The notes under the pieces were generated by a model. It was not told where the DNA came from, ran no database searches, and saw only the letters and a program-made list of their open reading frames with translations. Positions 8,538 through 16,504 of a DNA stretch of 64,000 bases are shown here, piece after piece (positions within the stretch are counted from its first letter, which is position 1; each line of letters opens with the position of its first letter). This DNA comes from Erysipelotrichaceae bacterium. Lineage in GTDB: Bacteria; Bacillota_I; Bacilli_A; Erysipelotrichales; Erysipelotrichaceae. The translations under genes and the position numbers were made by a program. The stretch covers positions 1 through 64,000 of the forward strand of contig JAFRBQ010000002.1 of NCBI GenBank assembly GCA_017404785.1. The letters run 5' to 3'.

Positions 8538-9784
8538 AAACTGTAATAATGGCAGGAGGCAAGGGGACAAGGATCAGCTCCATTGCTTCTGATATTCCAA
8601 AACCGATGATAAAGATAGGCGATAAACCAGTCTTGGAACTGGAGATCGAATCTTTAAAAAAACAAGGACTGATCGATTTCATAATCACCATTTCGCATCT
8701 AGGACATGTTATTAGCGATTATTTTGGTGATGGTTCAAAATTCGGGGTCAATATTGAATACTATAACGAAGAGATACCATTGGGGAATGCCGGTGCTCTG
8801 TTTGAGTTAAAGGATAAACTGAAAGAGGACTTTCTGCTTGTCAATGGAGATGTTCTTTTTGATATCGATGTGAATCGTTTCTTGGATTTCCACCGGGAGA
8901 AGAATGGACTTGTATCGATCTTCACTCATCCAAACACTCATCCTTATGACAGCGGTTTAGTAATAACTGATAAGAATGACTGTGTCATAAAATGGCTTAC
9001 TAAAGAAGACAATCGGCCTGAATACTATAAAAACAGAGTCAATGCGGGAATTCATATCGTTTCACCAAAGGTCCTGGAAGAAAGGCCAGATAAAGAAAAG
9101 ATCGATTTGGACAGAGATATTCTCAAACCTTTGTGCGGAAAAGACGAGATGTATGCCTATGATTCACCGGAATATGTTAAAGATATGGGCACTCCTGAAA
9201 GATATGCAGAAGTCAGCAGAGATTATTTAAGCGGTAAAGTTTCAAGAAGGAATCTATGCAATAAACAGAAAGCGATCTTTCTTGATCGTGATGGTACGAT
9301 CAACAAGTATGTCGGTTTCTTAAGAAATATCAATGATTTTGAATTACTAGAAAACACGGCAGAAGCTATTCACAGAATCAATGATTCAGATTATCTTGCA
9401 ATCGTAGTATCAAATCAACCGGTCATCGCTAGAGGCGAAGTCACTTTTGAAGAACTTGATGAGATCCATAACAAGATGGAAACTCTTTTAGGTAAAAAAG
9501 GTGCTTATCTCAATAGGATATATTTCTGTCCGCATCATCCAGATTCTGGATTTGAAGGAGAAGTTAAAGAACTGAAAATTGAATGTAATTGCCGCAAACC
9601 AAAACCGGGGATGTTATATCAGGCGGCAAAGGATTTCAATATTGATCTTACCGAATCATTTATGATTGGTGACAGCAACAATGATGTTGAAGCAGGCAAG
9701 GCGGCTGGATGCAGTACAATAAAGATCGATACTGATGGCGATCTACTTGAAGCAGTAAACAAAGTATTGGAGTATAAAATATGA
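8534..9784 (+). CDS. Fused heptose-1-phosphate nucleotidyltransferase and GmhB-like phosphatase
   Basis: One 416-residue chain joins two enzymes. Residues 1-235 are a sugar-nucleotidyltransferase: the AGGKGTR loop at 7-13, KP at 23-24 and the metal-binding NGD at 104-106, close to HddC (heptose-1-phosphate guanylyltransferase). Residues 245-400 are a HAD phosphatase like GmhB: the DRDGT motif at 251-255 holds the nucleophile Asp251, and Cys332, His334, Cys351 and Cys353 form the zinc site of GmhB. Together they would remove the 7-phosphate from heptose 1,7-bisphosphate and then activate heptose 1-phosphate to GDP-heptose. The heptose kinase and isomerase genes follow, which supports this substrate. 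Confidence 0.85.
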   Translation: MKTVIMAGGKGTRISSIASDIPKPMIKIGDKPVLELEIESLKKQGLIDFIITISHLGHVISDYFGDGSKFGVNIEYYNEEIPLGNAGALFELKDKLKEDFLLVNGDVLFDIDVNRFLDFHREKNGLVSIFTHPNTHPYDSGLVITDKNDCVIKWLTKEDNRPEYYKNRVNAGIHIVSPKVLEERPDKEKIDLDRDILKPLCGKDEMYAYDSPEYVKDMGTPERYAEVSRDYLSGKVSRRNLCNKQKAIFLDRDGTINKYVGFLRNINDFELLENTAEAIHRINDSDYLAIVVSNQPVIARGEVTFEELDEIHNKMETLLGKKGAYLNRIYFCPHHPDSGFEGEVKELKIECNCRKPKPGMLYQAAKDFNIDLTESFMIGDSNNDVEAGKAAGCSTIKIDTDGDLLEAVNKVLEYKI

Positions 9785-10626
9785 AAATTGCACTAATAGG
9801 TAGCTCTGGATATATATCCGGCTTTATCATTGAAAGATTAAGAAGAGAATATGAAATAGTCAGGATCGACAAGATCGGAGAAACAGATCATTATCTGGAT
9901 CTTGAGAAACCTGAAGATTTTGATTATGACATCTTGAATGATACAGACTATGCGATTTTTCCAGCCGCTATATCAAGTCCAGATCTTTGTGAAAAAGAAT
10001 ATGATAAGTGCTGGAACATCAACGTTACAGGAACAAAGAAATTCATTTCTGAAGCATTGAAAAGAAATAATAGAGTCATCTTCTTTTCTTCGGATGCGGT
10101 ATTCGGCAATCATCCTAATGATGAATTTGATGAGGAATCATATACTGATGCTTCAACTGCTTATGGGAAGATGAAGAAAGCAGTTGAAGACGAATTCAAA
10201 GATGATAAGAATTTCAAAGCGATAAGATTATCATATGTTGTTTCTTTAAAAGACAAATTCACAAAGTATGCGCTCAGTTGCTTAAAAAGTGGAGAAATAT
10301 GTGAAGTTTATGATCCGTTTTACAGAAACTGTATAACGGTCAGTGATGTGCTGGATTGTATAGAATGGCTGATAAAGAACTGGGAAGATTATGATCATGC
10401 ATTCCTGAACATAGCAGGCAGAGATCTGGTCGGAAGAGAAGATATCATTAAAGAGCTTAATAATGTATTTGATAATGGCATAAAGTATAAAGTTGTTTAT
10501 CCTGGCGAAGCATTCTACAGTTGTCGTCCAGTAACAGCCAGGATGAAGAGTTTATATCTACAGAAATATAACATCCTGCCTGACGAATCATTTTCAGAAA
10601 AGGTCAGGAAGGAATTCTCCAAATAA
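9781..10626 (+). CDS. RmlD-like NAD(P)-dependent sugar reductase/epimerase
   Basis: This 281-residue short-chain dehydrogenase has a glycine-rich nucleotide loop (IGSSGYISG, residues 6-14), the FSSDAVFG strand and the YGKMK catalytic motif near residue 130. Its size and sequence style match RmlD (dTDP-4-keto-rhamnose reductase) and related 4-keto reductases. It overlaps the heptose activation gene by 4 bp and lies among GDP-heptose genes. The best guess is therefore reduction of the GDP-4-keto-6-deoxy-heptose made by the dehydratase at 12338 (the DmhB-like step). This role is inferred from context; it could act on another keto sugar. Confidence 0.7.
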   Translation: MKIALIGSSGYISGFIIERLRREYEIVRIDKIGETDHYLDLEKPEDFDYDILNDTDYAIFPAAISSPDLCEKEYDKCWNINVTGTKKFISEALKRNNRVIFFSSDAVFGNHPNDEFDEESYTDASTAYGKMKKAVEDEFKDDKNFKAIRLSYVVSLKDKFTKYALSCLKSGEICEVYDPFYRNCITVSDVLDCIEWLIKNWEDYDHAFLNIAGRDLVGREDIIKELNNVFDNGIKYKVVYPGEAFYSCRPVTARMKSLYLQKYNILPDESFSEKVRKEFSK

Positions 10627-10646
10627 GAGTTTTAATACCATTACTA

Positions 10647-10655
10647 TGTTATAAT
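10647..10655 (+). promoter_or_regulatory. Extended -10 promoter upstream of gmhA
   Basis: TGT followed by a perfect TATAAT (10650-10655) forms an extended -10. The -35 region at 17 bp (GAGTTT) is poor, which extended -10 promoters tolerate. Transcription would start about 20 bases before the gmhA ATG, leaving an AGAAAGAG ribosome site. Confidence 0.55.
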
Positions 10656-10681
10656 TTTCTCGTAGAAAGAGTTTTTTTGTT

Positions 10682-11335
10682 ATGGAAAAAATCGTACAGA
10701 AAGAATTTGAACTGTTATTTGACAGATATCCGAGATTGGAAGTATGCCGTAAGGATATTAAAAAAGCATATGAGCTTATAGTCAAAATATACGATAAGAA
10801 TAAAAAGATGCTCATTGCCGGCAATGGCGGTTCAGCTGCTGACAGCGAACATATCACTGGCGAACTGATGAAGCGTTTTAAGAATACTAGACCGATCAAT
10901 AAAGAATTGGCAGATAAACTCATTTCCATTGATAAGAAAAGAGGCGAAAGACTAATAAAGAATCTGGAGATGCCTTTAAGGGCAGTTCCTCTTACTTCTC
11001 ATATTGCTATTACTACAGCTTATATGAATGATGCAGATGCGACAGGTGTATTTGCACAGCAGCTCTTAGGATATGGAGATAAGGGAGATGTTTTTTTAGC
11101 TATCTCAACCTCCGGCAATTCAGAAAACATCATCAATGCCTGTGTAGTTGCGAAAGCTCTGGGTATAAAGATTATTGGTCTTACCGGTGAAAAAGAAAGC
11201 AAGCTGTCAGAAACGGCAGACATCTGTATAAGAGTTCCGGAGACCGAGACATACAAGATCCAGGAACTGCATCTGCCTGTCTATCACGCTCTATGTCTAA
11301 TGCTTGAGAGCAAATATTTCGGAGAGAATCAATGA
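10682..11335 (+). CDS. gmhA: Sedoheptulose 7-phosphate isomerase
   Basis: GmhA converts sedoheptulose 7-phosphate to D-glycero-D-manno-heptose 7-phosphate, the first step of heptose synthesis. The 217-residue protein is one SIS domain. The phosphosugar-binding loop GNGGSAADSEH lies at 47-57, and a second SIS signature (STSGNSENI) is near 140. Length is slightly above the usual 190-200 residues because of an insertion near residues 62-100. It overlaps the kinase gene by 4 bp. Its own promoter (10647-10655) suggests it can be expressed apart from the two genes upstream. Confidence 0.9.
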   Translation: MEKIVQKEFELLFDRYPRLEVCRKDIKKAYELIVKIYDKNKKMLIAGNGGSAADSEHITGELMKRFKNTRPINKELADKLISIDKKRGERLIKNLEMPLRAVPLTSHIAITTAYMNDADATGVFAQQLLGYGDKGDVFLAISTSGNSENIINACVVAKALGIKIIGLTGEKESKLSETADICIRVPETETYKIQELHLPVYHALCLMLESKYFGENQ

Positions 11336-12345
11336 TCATAACCAAAACACCGTTCAGGATGTCCTTCTTTGGTGGAGGAACTGATTTAAAAGAGTTCTAT
11401 GAGAAATATGGTGGAAGTGTTATTTCTACAACTTTTGATAAATATGTCTATGTAACAGTAAGACATCTGCCTAGATTTTTTACTTACAAGAATCAGGTCA
11501 CATATTCGAAGATCGAAAGAACCAGAAAAATAAATGATATTGAACATCCGATGGTCAGAAATGCTATGAAGCTTCTTGATATGCATGAGCTGATCATCAA
11601 TTACGATGCGGATCTTCCGGCACGTACAGGTCTAGGTTCGAGTTCTTCTTTTGCGGTAGGATTACTGAATGCGTTCTATTGCCTTAAAGGCAAGTATGCC
11701 GATAAGAGAAAGCTGGCTGATGATGCGATCTATGTCGAAAGAGTGATGTGTGAAGAAGCAGGAGGACTGCAGGATCAGATCGCTGCTTCCTTTGGCGGTT
11801 TTAACAGGATCAATTTCTCCAGTGAAGGCTATGAAGTAAAACCAATCATCATTTCACCGGAAAGAAAAGAAAAGCTTAATGATAATCTGATGTTTTTCTT
11901 CACCGGTTTTACCAGATTCTCGTCTGAGATCCAGAAGGATACGAAAAAGAATGCTGATAAGAATATCGAAACCTTACTGAAGATGAAAGAACTTGTCGAT
12001 GAAGCAGAAGAGATCCTGGAGGATAAAAAGAGAAGTCTCAATGATTTTGGAAGATTACTTGATAAGTCGTGGAAGTTAAAGAGATCGACAGGTGACAAGA
12101 TCAGTACGAGCGAGATCGATAAGATCTATGACAAGGCTGTGAAAGCCGGAGCGTTAGGAGGCAAACTGCTTGGCGCCGGAGGGGGAGGTTTTATCGTCTT
12201 CTATGTACCTAAATCAAAACAGAAAGCAGTTAAGAAAGCTTTGAATAAACTGCTGTATGTTCCATTTAAATTTGAAAACAGTGGTACGGAAGTGATTTAT
12301 TATTCACCTGAGCAGTTCAACGTAGAGGGAGATTACGATGACTAA
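11332..12345 (+). CDS. hddA: D-glycero-alpha-D-manno-heptose 7-phosphate kinase
   Basis: HddA adds a phosphate at C1 of heptose 7-phosphate to give the alpha-1,7-bisphosphate, which commits the path to GDP-heptose rather than ADP-heptose. The 337-residue protein is a GHMP kinase: the N-terminal FFGGGTDL motif at 12-19 typical of HddA, the ATP loop GLGSSSS at 100-106 and the C-terminal GGKLLGAGGGGF motif near 280. It overlaps gmhA by 4 bp and the dehydratase gene by 8 bp. Pairing with GmhA, GmhB and HddC domains makes this assignment firm. Confidence 0.9.
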   Translation: MIITKTPFRMSFFGGGTDLKEFYEKYGGSVISTTFDKYVYVTVRHLPRFFTYKNQVTYSKIERTRKINDIEHPMVRNAMKLLDMHELIINYDADLPARTGLGSSSSFAVGLLNAFYCLKGKYADKRKLADDAIYVERVMCEEAGGLQDQIAASFGGFNRINFSSEGYEVKPIIISPERKEKLNDNLMFFFTGFTRFSSEIQKDTKKNADKNIETLLKMKELVDEAEEILEDKKRSLNDFGRLLDKSWKLKRSTGDKISTSEIDKIYDKAVKAGALGGKLLGAGGGGFIVFYVPKSKQKAVKKALNKLLYVPFKFENSGTEVIYYSPEQFNVEGDYDD

Positions 12346-13372
12346 AGCATTAATTACCGGAATAACCGGAATGGTAGGATCACATCTTTGTGACTATCTG
12401 TTGGAGAATACTGATTGGGATGTATACGGTGTATGTCGCTGGAGAAGCCCTTTAGAGAACGTCGAACATCTTTTAGACAGAGTTAATAAGAAAGATCGTG
12501 TTTTCTTTGATTATGCGGATCTCAATGATGAGATGTCCCTGATCACCGTTATCAAGAAAGTTAAACCGGATTATGTTTTTCATCTGGCTGCACAGTCGTA
12601 TCCTTTGACGAGCTTTACAGCTCCTATCGATACGTTAAATACCAATATTCTGGGAACTTGTAGGTTATTAGAAGCGATCCGTCTGATCATGGAAGAAGAT
12701 AAGGGTTACAAACCTGTAATTCACGTCTGTGCTTCTTCAGAAGTTTTTGGCAGGATCCCTGCTGATCAGAAACCGGAAAATGGTATCAATGAAGAATGCC
12801 GTTTCCATCCGGCTTCTCCTTACGCGATATCTAAAGTTGGAACAGATCTGCTAGGAAGATATTATGCTGAAGCATATGGCATGACCGTCATGACGACCAG
12901 GATGTTCACCCATACCGGTCCAAGACGAGGTGATGTTTTCCACGAATCAACTTTTGCCAAACAGATAGCCATGATCGAGGCAGGACTCATCGAACCGAAA
13001 GTCATGGTCGGAAATCTTGATTCTTTAAGGACGTATGCTGATGTCAGAGATGCAGTCAGAGCTTACTATATGCTTCTTACTATCGATCCTATTCCTGGTG
13101 AATACTACAATATCGGCGGTTCATATACCTGTACTGTCGGCGATACATTGAGAACATTAATGTTTTTTTCTGAAATGAAAGACAAGATCGAAGTAGTAAC
13201 TGATCCGGAAAGATTAAGACCAATTGATGCGGATCTACAGATCCCTGACTGCTCGAAGTTTAAAGCACATACCGGTTGGGAACCGCAGATTCCTTATGAG
13301 AAAACCATGAAGGATCTGTTAGATTATTGGAGAAAAAGAGTAAACAAGGGAGAGACCTTCCTGACGAGATAA
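12338..13372 (+). CDS. GDP-sugar 4,6-dehydratase (Gmd/DmhA-like)
   Basis: This 344-residue extended SDR belongs to the GDP-mannose 4,6-dehydratase group. The NAD loop TGITGMVG is at 7-14, a Ser-rich catalytic strand CASSEVFG at 131-138 and the YAISK motif (Tyr162, Lys166) follow, then TRMFTHTGPRR near 190. Such enzymes form a 4-keto-6-deoxy sugar. Because the four upstream heptose steps are complete, GDP-heptose is the likely substrate, as for DmhA of Yersinia; GDP-mannose cannot be excluded from sequence alone. The gene overlaps hddA by 8 bp. Confidence 0.8.
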   Translation: MTKALITGITGMVGSHLCDYLLENTDWDVYGVCRWRSPLENVEHLLDRVNKKDRVFFDYADLNDEMSLITVIKKVKPDYVFHLAAQSYPLTSFTAPIDTLNTNILGTCRLLEAIRLIMEEDKGYKPVIHVCASSEVFGRIPADQKPENGINEECRFHPASPYAISKVGTDLLGRYYAEAYGMTVMTTRMFTHTGPRRGDVFHESTFAKQIAMIEAGLIEPKVMVGNLDSLRTYADVRDAVRAYYMLLTIDPIPGEYYNIGGSYTCTVGDTLRTLMFFSEMKDKIEVVTDPERLRPIDADLQIPDCSKFKAHTGWEPQIPYEKTMKDLLDYWRKRVNKGETFLTR

Positions 13373-13374
13373 TC

Positions 13375-14382
13375 ATGGGAAAGAAACTGATAATCTTATC
13401 TGAACAGAAATCCTATATCAAAAAAGGCTCAAGTGCTCCGCAGGTCGATGGACAGGAGAGAGCTTTTTTGAAGTATGGAAAGGGTGATGTTGATATTAAG
13501 TACAAGAATATCGTTTTAAAGAACATCAACAGGATCAATAAGAAGTTACATCTTCCTTTGATTTGTGACCCTTTTACTAAAAAGAAATATGATAATTCTG
13601 TGTTTATCTTTATCTCAGTGAATCTCAATTATCTGGAAGAGAATGCTTATCTTCTTAAGGAATTAAAGAAACACGGAAATGAGATCGCTCTGTATAACTA
13701 TGACTGCTGGGAACCGGAGTTTGAAGAGTGGAGAAAAGTAATCGATGAGATAAATCCTGAATATCTTTTCTTTGCGTATAAGCTGACTGATGAGTATTAC
13801 AGAAGTAAAGGCTATAACAGCCATTGGGCACCTTTAAGTGCAGATTATGAAGTTTTCAATACAAGAGATCTACCGAAGACAAGAATGTTCATGCAGATGG
13901 GAAGATTCAATGAAGAGATGCACAGGAATATCCTGAATTATCTCAAGAATCACGATCTTGAAGATAACAGAGAAAACTATGCATACCGTAGAAACAGAAA
14001 TGAAACTCTGTATCCTGATTATGACGAACTGGTAAACGAGATAAACAAGACCAAGTATTTTGTGTGTGTTCCTAAATACTATGAAAACTTCAAGAGGACA
14101 GGTAATGTAAATGACATCATCTGTCGTTATTTTGAAGCGATGATCTGTAAGACTTTGGTCATCGGCAAGAAGCCGGAGACCTGGCCTGAGCTCTTCCCGT
14201 ATGAAGCTATGCTGACATTCAAGGATGACGGTTCAGACTTTGATGAAAAGATCGATTACTACGAGAAGAATCCTGATAAGTATCAGGAACTTGTCGACAA
14301 GAACTATGATTTTATTCTTGAACATCATTCCTGGGGTAACAGGCTTGATACCATCATGAAAGCTATCAATGGAGAAATCTAA
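13375..14382 (+). CDS. Glycosyltransferase-like protein (GT-B fold, CgeB-like C-domain)
   Basis: The 335-residue product has a C-terminal half resembling the CgeB/YkvP glycosyltransferase domain: KYFVCVPKYYEN, then ICRYFEAMICKTLVIGK and the ending HHSWGNRL. The N-terminal half is a Rossmann-like part (FIFISVNLNYLEENAYLLKEL). An upstream ATG at 13327 would overlap the dehydratase by 46 bp, so I start at 13375, two bases after that stop. It directly follows the GDP-heptose genes and may transfer the modified heptose; that is an inference. Confidence 0.65.
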   Translation: MGKKLIILSEQKSYIKKGSSAPQVDGQERAFLKYGKGDVDIKYKNIVLKNINRINKKLHLPLICDPFTKKKYDNSVFIFISVNLNYLEENAYLLKELKKHGNEIALYNYDCWEPEFEEWRKVIDEINPEYLFFAYKLTDEYYRSKGYNSHWAPLSADYEVFNTRDLPKTRMFMQMGRFNEEMHRNILNYLKNHDLEDNRENYAYRRNRNETLYPDYDELVNEINKTKYFVCVPKYYENFKRTGNVNDIICRYFEAMICKTLVIGKKPETWPELFPYEAMLTFKDDGSDFDEKIDYYEKNPDKYQELVDKNYDFILEHHSWGNRLDTIMKAINGEI

Positions 14383-15391
14383 AAGAATAAACTTAGGAAT
14401 AAATATATTGAGAATGTGGATGGCCCTTGAGGTCATTCTTTTACATAGAATGAGCTGGAAGGGATATGACAACCTGATATTCCGTTTCCTGAAAAACTGC
14501 GAACTCTTTTCTGTTCCGGTATTTATGATCATTGCTTTTTATCTGAGTGCAAAAACGATAGAGGAACAGGATCCGGAAAAAGTCAGAAACAGATTCATCA
14601 GACTGATAATTCCACAAGTCGGATGGGCTATCATCTGCTGGACAGTCTATGTGCTGACGGATATTATTTTCATGCACAAACTTTCTCATACATTACTTGA
14701 TCTGCTTATAGCCATAATTTCAGGCTGTCGCCAAGATACTAATCCTTCAACATGGTTTCAATGTGTTTTGATCATTTTGACCGCAATCTACTGTTTGGTT
14801 TTTAAACTATGCAAACGGGAAACAGCCTGGAAATGTGTATATGCCTCGTTTGTGGTTGCTTTACTGATACAGGCCTCAGGTTTCTATTTTGATTTTTTTG
14901 CAGATAAACCTTATGAGATCATGAATACGATAGGCAGGATCTTTGAGGTTATGCCTTTCGCAAGTGTTGGAATGATCTTGAGGCATATTAATGTATATGA
15001 AAAGCTGAAAGACAAGAGATCGATCGTTATTGTTGCTTCTTTAGTTCTGTTTATTATCGGATTCTATATCCCATTTCCTCAGTTTAAAGGTTTCTTTGAA
15101 GGCTTATATCCGATATACATGGGAATCATGTTGTTTATATTCTTCCTGTTCTTACCCTTGGAAGATGTTACTGATAAATCCAGAAGTATTATTCTTCAGG
15201 TAACCAGGTATACATTAGGTATTTACTGTGCTCACAGGCTGGTATACGGGATAATGGAAATTATTTATGAACTGTTAGGTCTGAACATACCGAACTTCTC
15301 AAGGTGTCTTCTGACATATCTGGCATGTTATGTCATGTCCTTTGTATTTACGCTGTTACCGGGAAATTTTTTCAGAAAGATGGTAGATTGA
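14369..15391 (+). CDS. Acyltransferase-3 family membrane protein
   Basis: This 340-residue protein has about ten membrane spans and begins with the acyltransferase-3 pattern: an R-M-W-x-A-x-E-V-I-x-L-H stretch (residues 15-26) that includes the conserved His. Such OafA-like proteins move acetyl or other acyl groups onto sugars of surface polymers, carrying the group across the membrane. The start overlaps the upstream glycosyltransferase gene by 14 bp. The likely substrate is a residue of the local glycan. The family call is good; the acyl group is unknown. Confidence 0.8.
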   Translation: MEKSKRINLGINILRMWMALEVILLHRMSWKGYDNLIFRFLKNCELFSVPVFMIIAFYLSAKTIEEQDPEKVRNRFIRLIIPQVGWAIICWTVYVLTDIIFMHKLSHTLLDLLIAIISGCRQDTNPSTWFQCVLIILTAIYCLVFKLCKRETAWKCVYASFVVALLIQASGFYFDFFADKPYEIMNTIGRIFEVMPFASVGMILRHINVYEKLKDKRSIVIVASLVLFIIGFYIPFPQFKGFFEGLYPIYMGIMLFIFFLFLPLEDVTDKSRSIILQVTRYTLGIYCAHRLVYGIMEIIYELLGLNIPNFSRCLLTYLACYVMSFVFTLLPGNFFRKMVD

Positions 15392-15395
15392 TATT

Positions 15396-16478
15396 ATGCA
15401 TTACCTTTACTACTGCAATTCAGCTTATCAGCTGATCAATGTGCTGAATCTTCACTGGCATCGCAAGAATGCTGGTTTTGAGGATATAAATAATTATTCA
15501 GCAGACCTCATCATCATGAAGGCTTTTTATGGTGCCGAAAGAGTTGCAGAAATAGTTGAAAACGAAAGTACCTTTGAAAGAGTATATGTTCTCGATAAAG
15601 CTGAAGACAACAGTGGTGTATTTCACCTGTTAAAATCATCGAGTGATATCATTTTCAAGAAACAGTATTTGAAGAATAAATATGATCTAAATGCAGAAGA
15701 ACTGAAATATGATGTAATGACCGTTCCAAAGTTTTCGAGGATCGTTGCAGCAATATGGCAATTAAATAAGAACTGTGAACTACAGTTATATGAAGACGGA
15801 TTGGCAACATATTTCTTTGATCTTGATCTGATCGTTCCACGATCAAGGTCCTATAAATTACTGTATAAGCGTTTCAATTATGGAAGAGATTTTCTTGATT
15901 ACAGTGGTGTTTATCTGATTGCTCCGGAGCTTTTTATCGGCGAGATAAAAGACAAGATCAGAAAACTTCCGAAATTTGATAATAGGTATCTTGAACAGCT
16001 GAGAACTGAATTCAAAGAATTCTCAGGTTATGAAGACGAACTGAAAAAGAATCTTCTTTGGTTCTCACAGTCGATGTATGACGAACATGAAGTACTGGAT
16101 GTGTTAAAGAAGTATAAAGAAGATGTTCTATATTGTCCACATCCAAGATATCCGAGTTCAAGCGATGATTTTATGGTCTCCAGAAACAAACAGATCTGGG
16201 AGATGAAAGCCCTGAATATGAAAAATATCAATGATACATGTCTTATATCGATCAATTCTACAGCTCTGTTTAATCCTAAACTTTTATTTGATGAAGAACC
16301 TTATCTTATCTTTGTTTATAAACTGGTAAAGCTTTTCTACGATTATTCACTGTTCGAGGGAACGATAAAACTGTTTAAAGAGGAGTATTCTGATCCCGAT
16401 AAAGTCATGATACCGGAAACACTTGAAGAACTTGATGAATGTATAAAAATGTATATGAAAAAGGTTGACGAAAAGTAA
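15396..16478 (+). CDS. Polysialyltransferase/GT52-like glycosyltransferase
   Basis: This 360-residue soluble protein has the look of the GT52 and alpha-2,8-polysialyltransferase group. It opens with YYCNSAYQLINVL, has a lone His-Pro-Arg (His249, Pro250) after LYC, and then a small-residue motif SINSTALFNP near 287. The HP motif and Ser/Thr-rich motif bind the CMP-sugar donor in known family members. No sialic acid or CMP-sugar synthesis gene lies in the window, so the donor may be made elsewhere or be another sugar. It is four bases after the acyltransferase gene. Remote similarity only; moderate certainty. Confidence 0.6.
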   Translation: MHYLYYCNSAYQLINVLNLHWHRKNAGFEDINNYSADLIIMKAFYGAERVAEIVENESTFERVYVLDKAEDNSGVFHLLKSSSDIIFKKQYLKNKYDLNAEELKYDVMTVPKFSRIVAAIWQLNKNCELQLYEDGLATYFFDLDLIVPRSRSYKLLYKRFNYGRDFLDYSGVYLIAPELFIGEIKDKIRKLPKFDNRYLEQLRTEFKEFSGYEDELKKNLLWFSQSMYDEHEVLDVLKKYKEDVLYCPHPRYPSSSDDFMVSRNKQIWEMKALNMKNINDTCLISINSTALFNPKLLFDEEPYLIFVYKLVKLFYDYSLFEGTIKLFKEEYSDPDKVMIPETLEELDECIKMYMKKVDEK

Positions 16479-16504
16479 CAGATATAGAAAACTATCAGAG
16501 TAAT

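Noticed and set aside
13327..13374. Upstream ATG for the glycosyltransferase after the dehydratase
   Set aside because: It would overlap the dehydratase by 46 bp with no ribosome site and adds a basic tail (KKSKQGRD) not needed by the fold.
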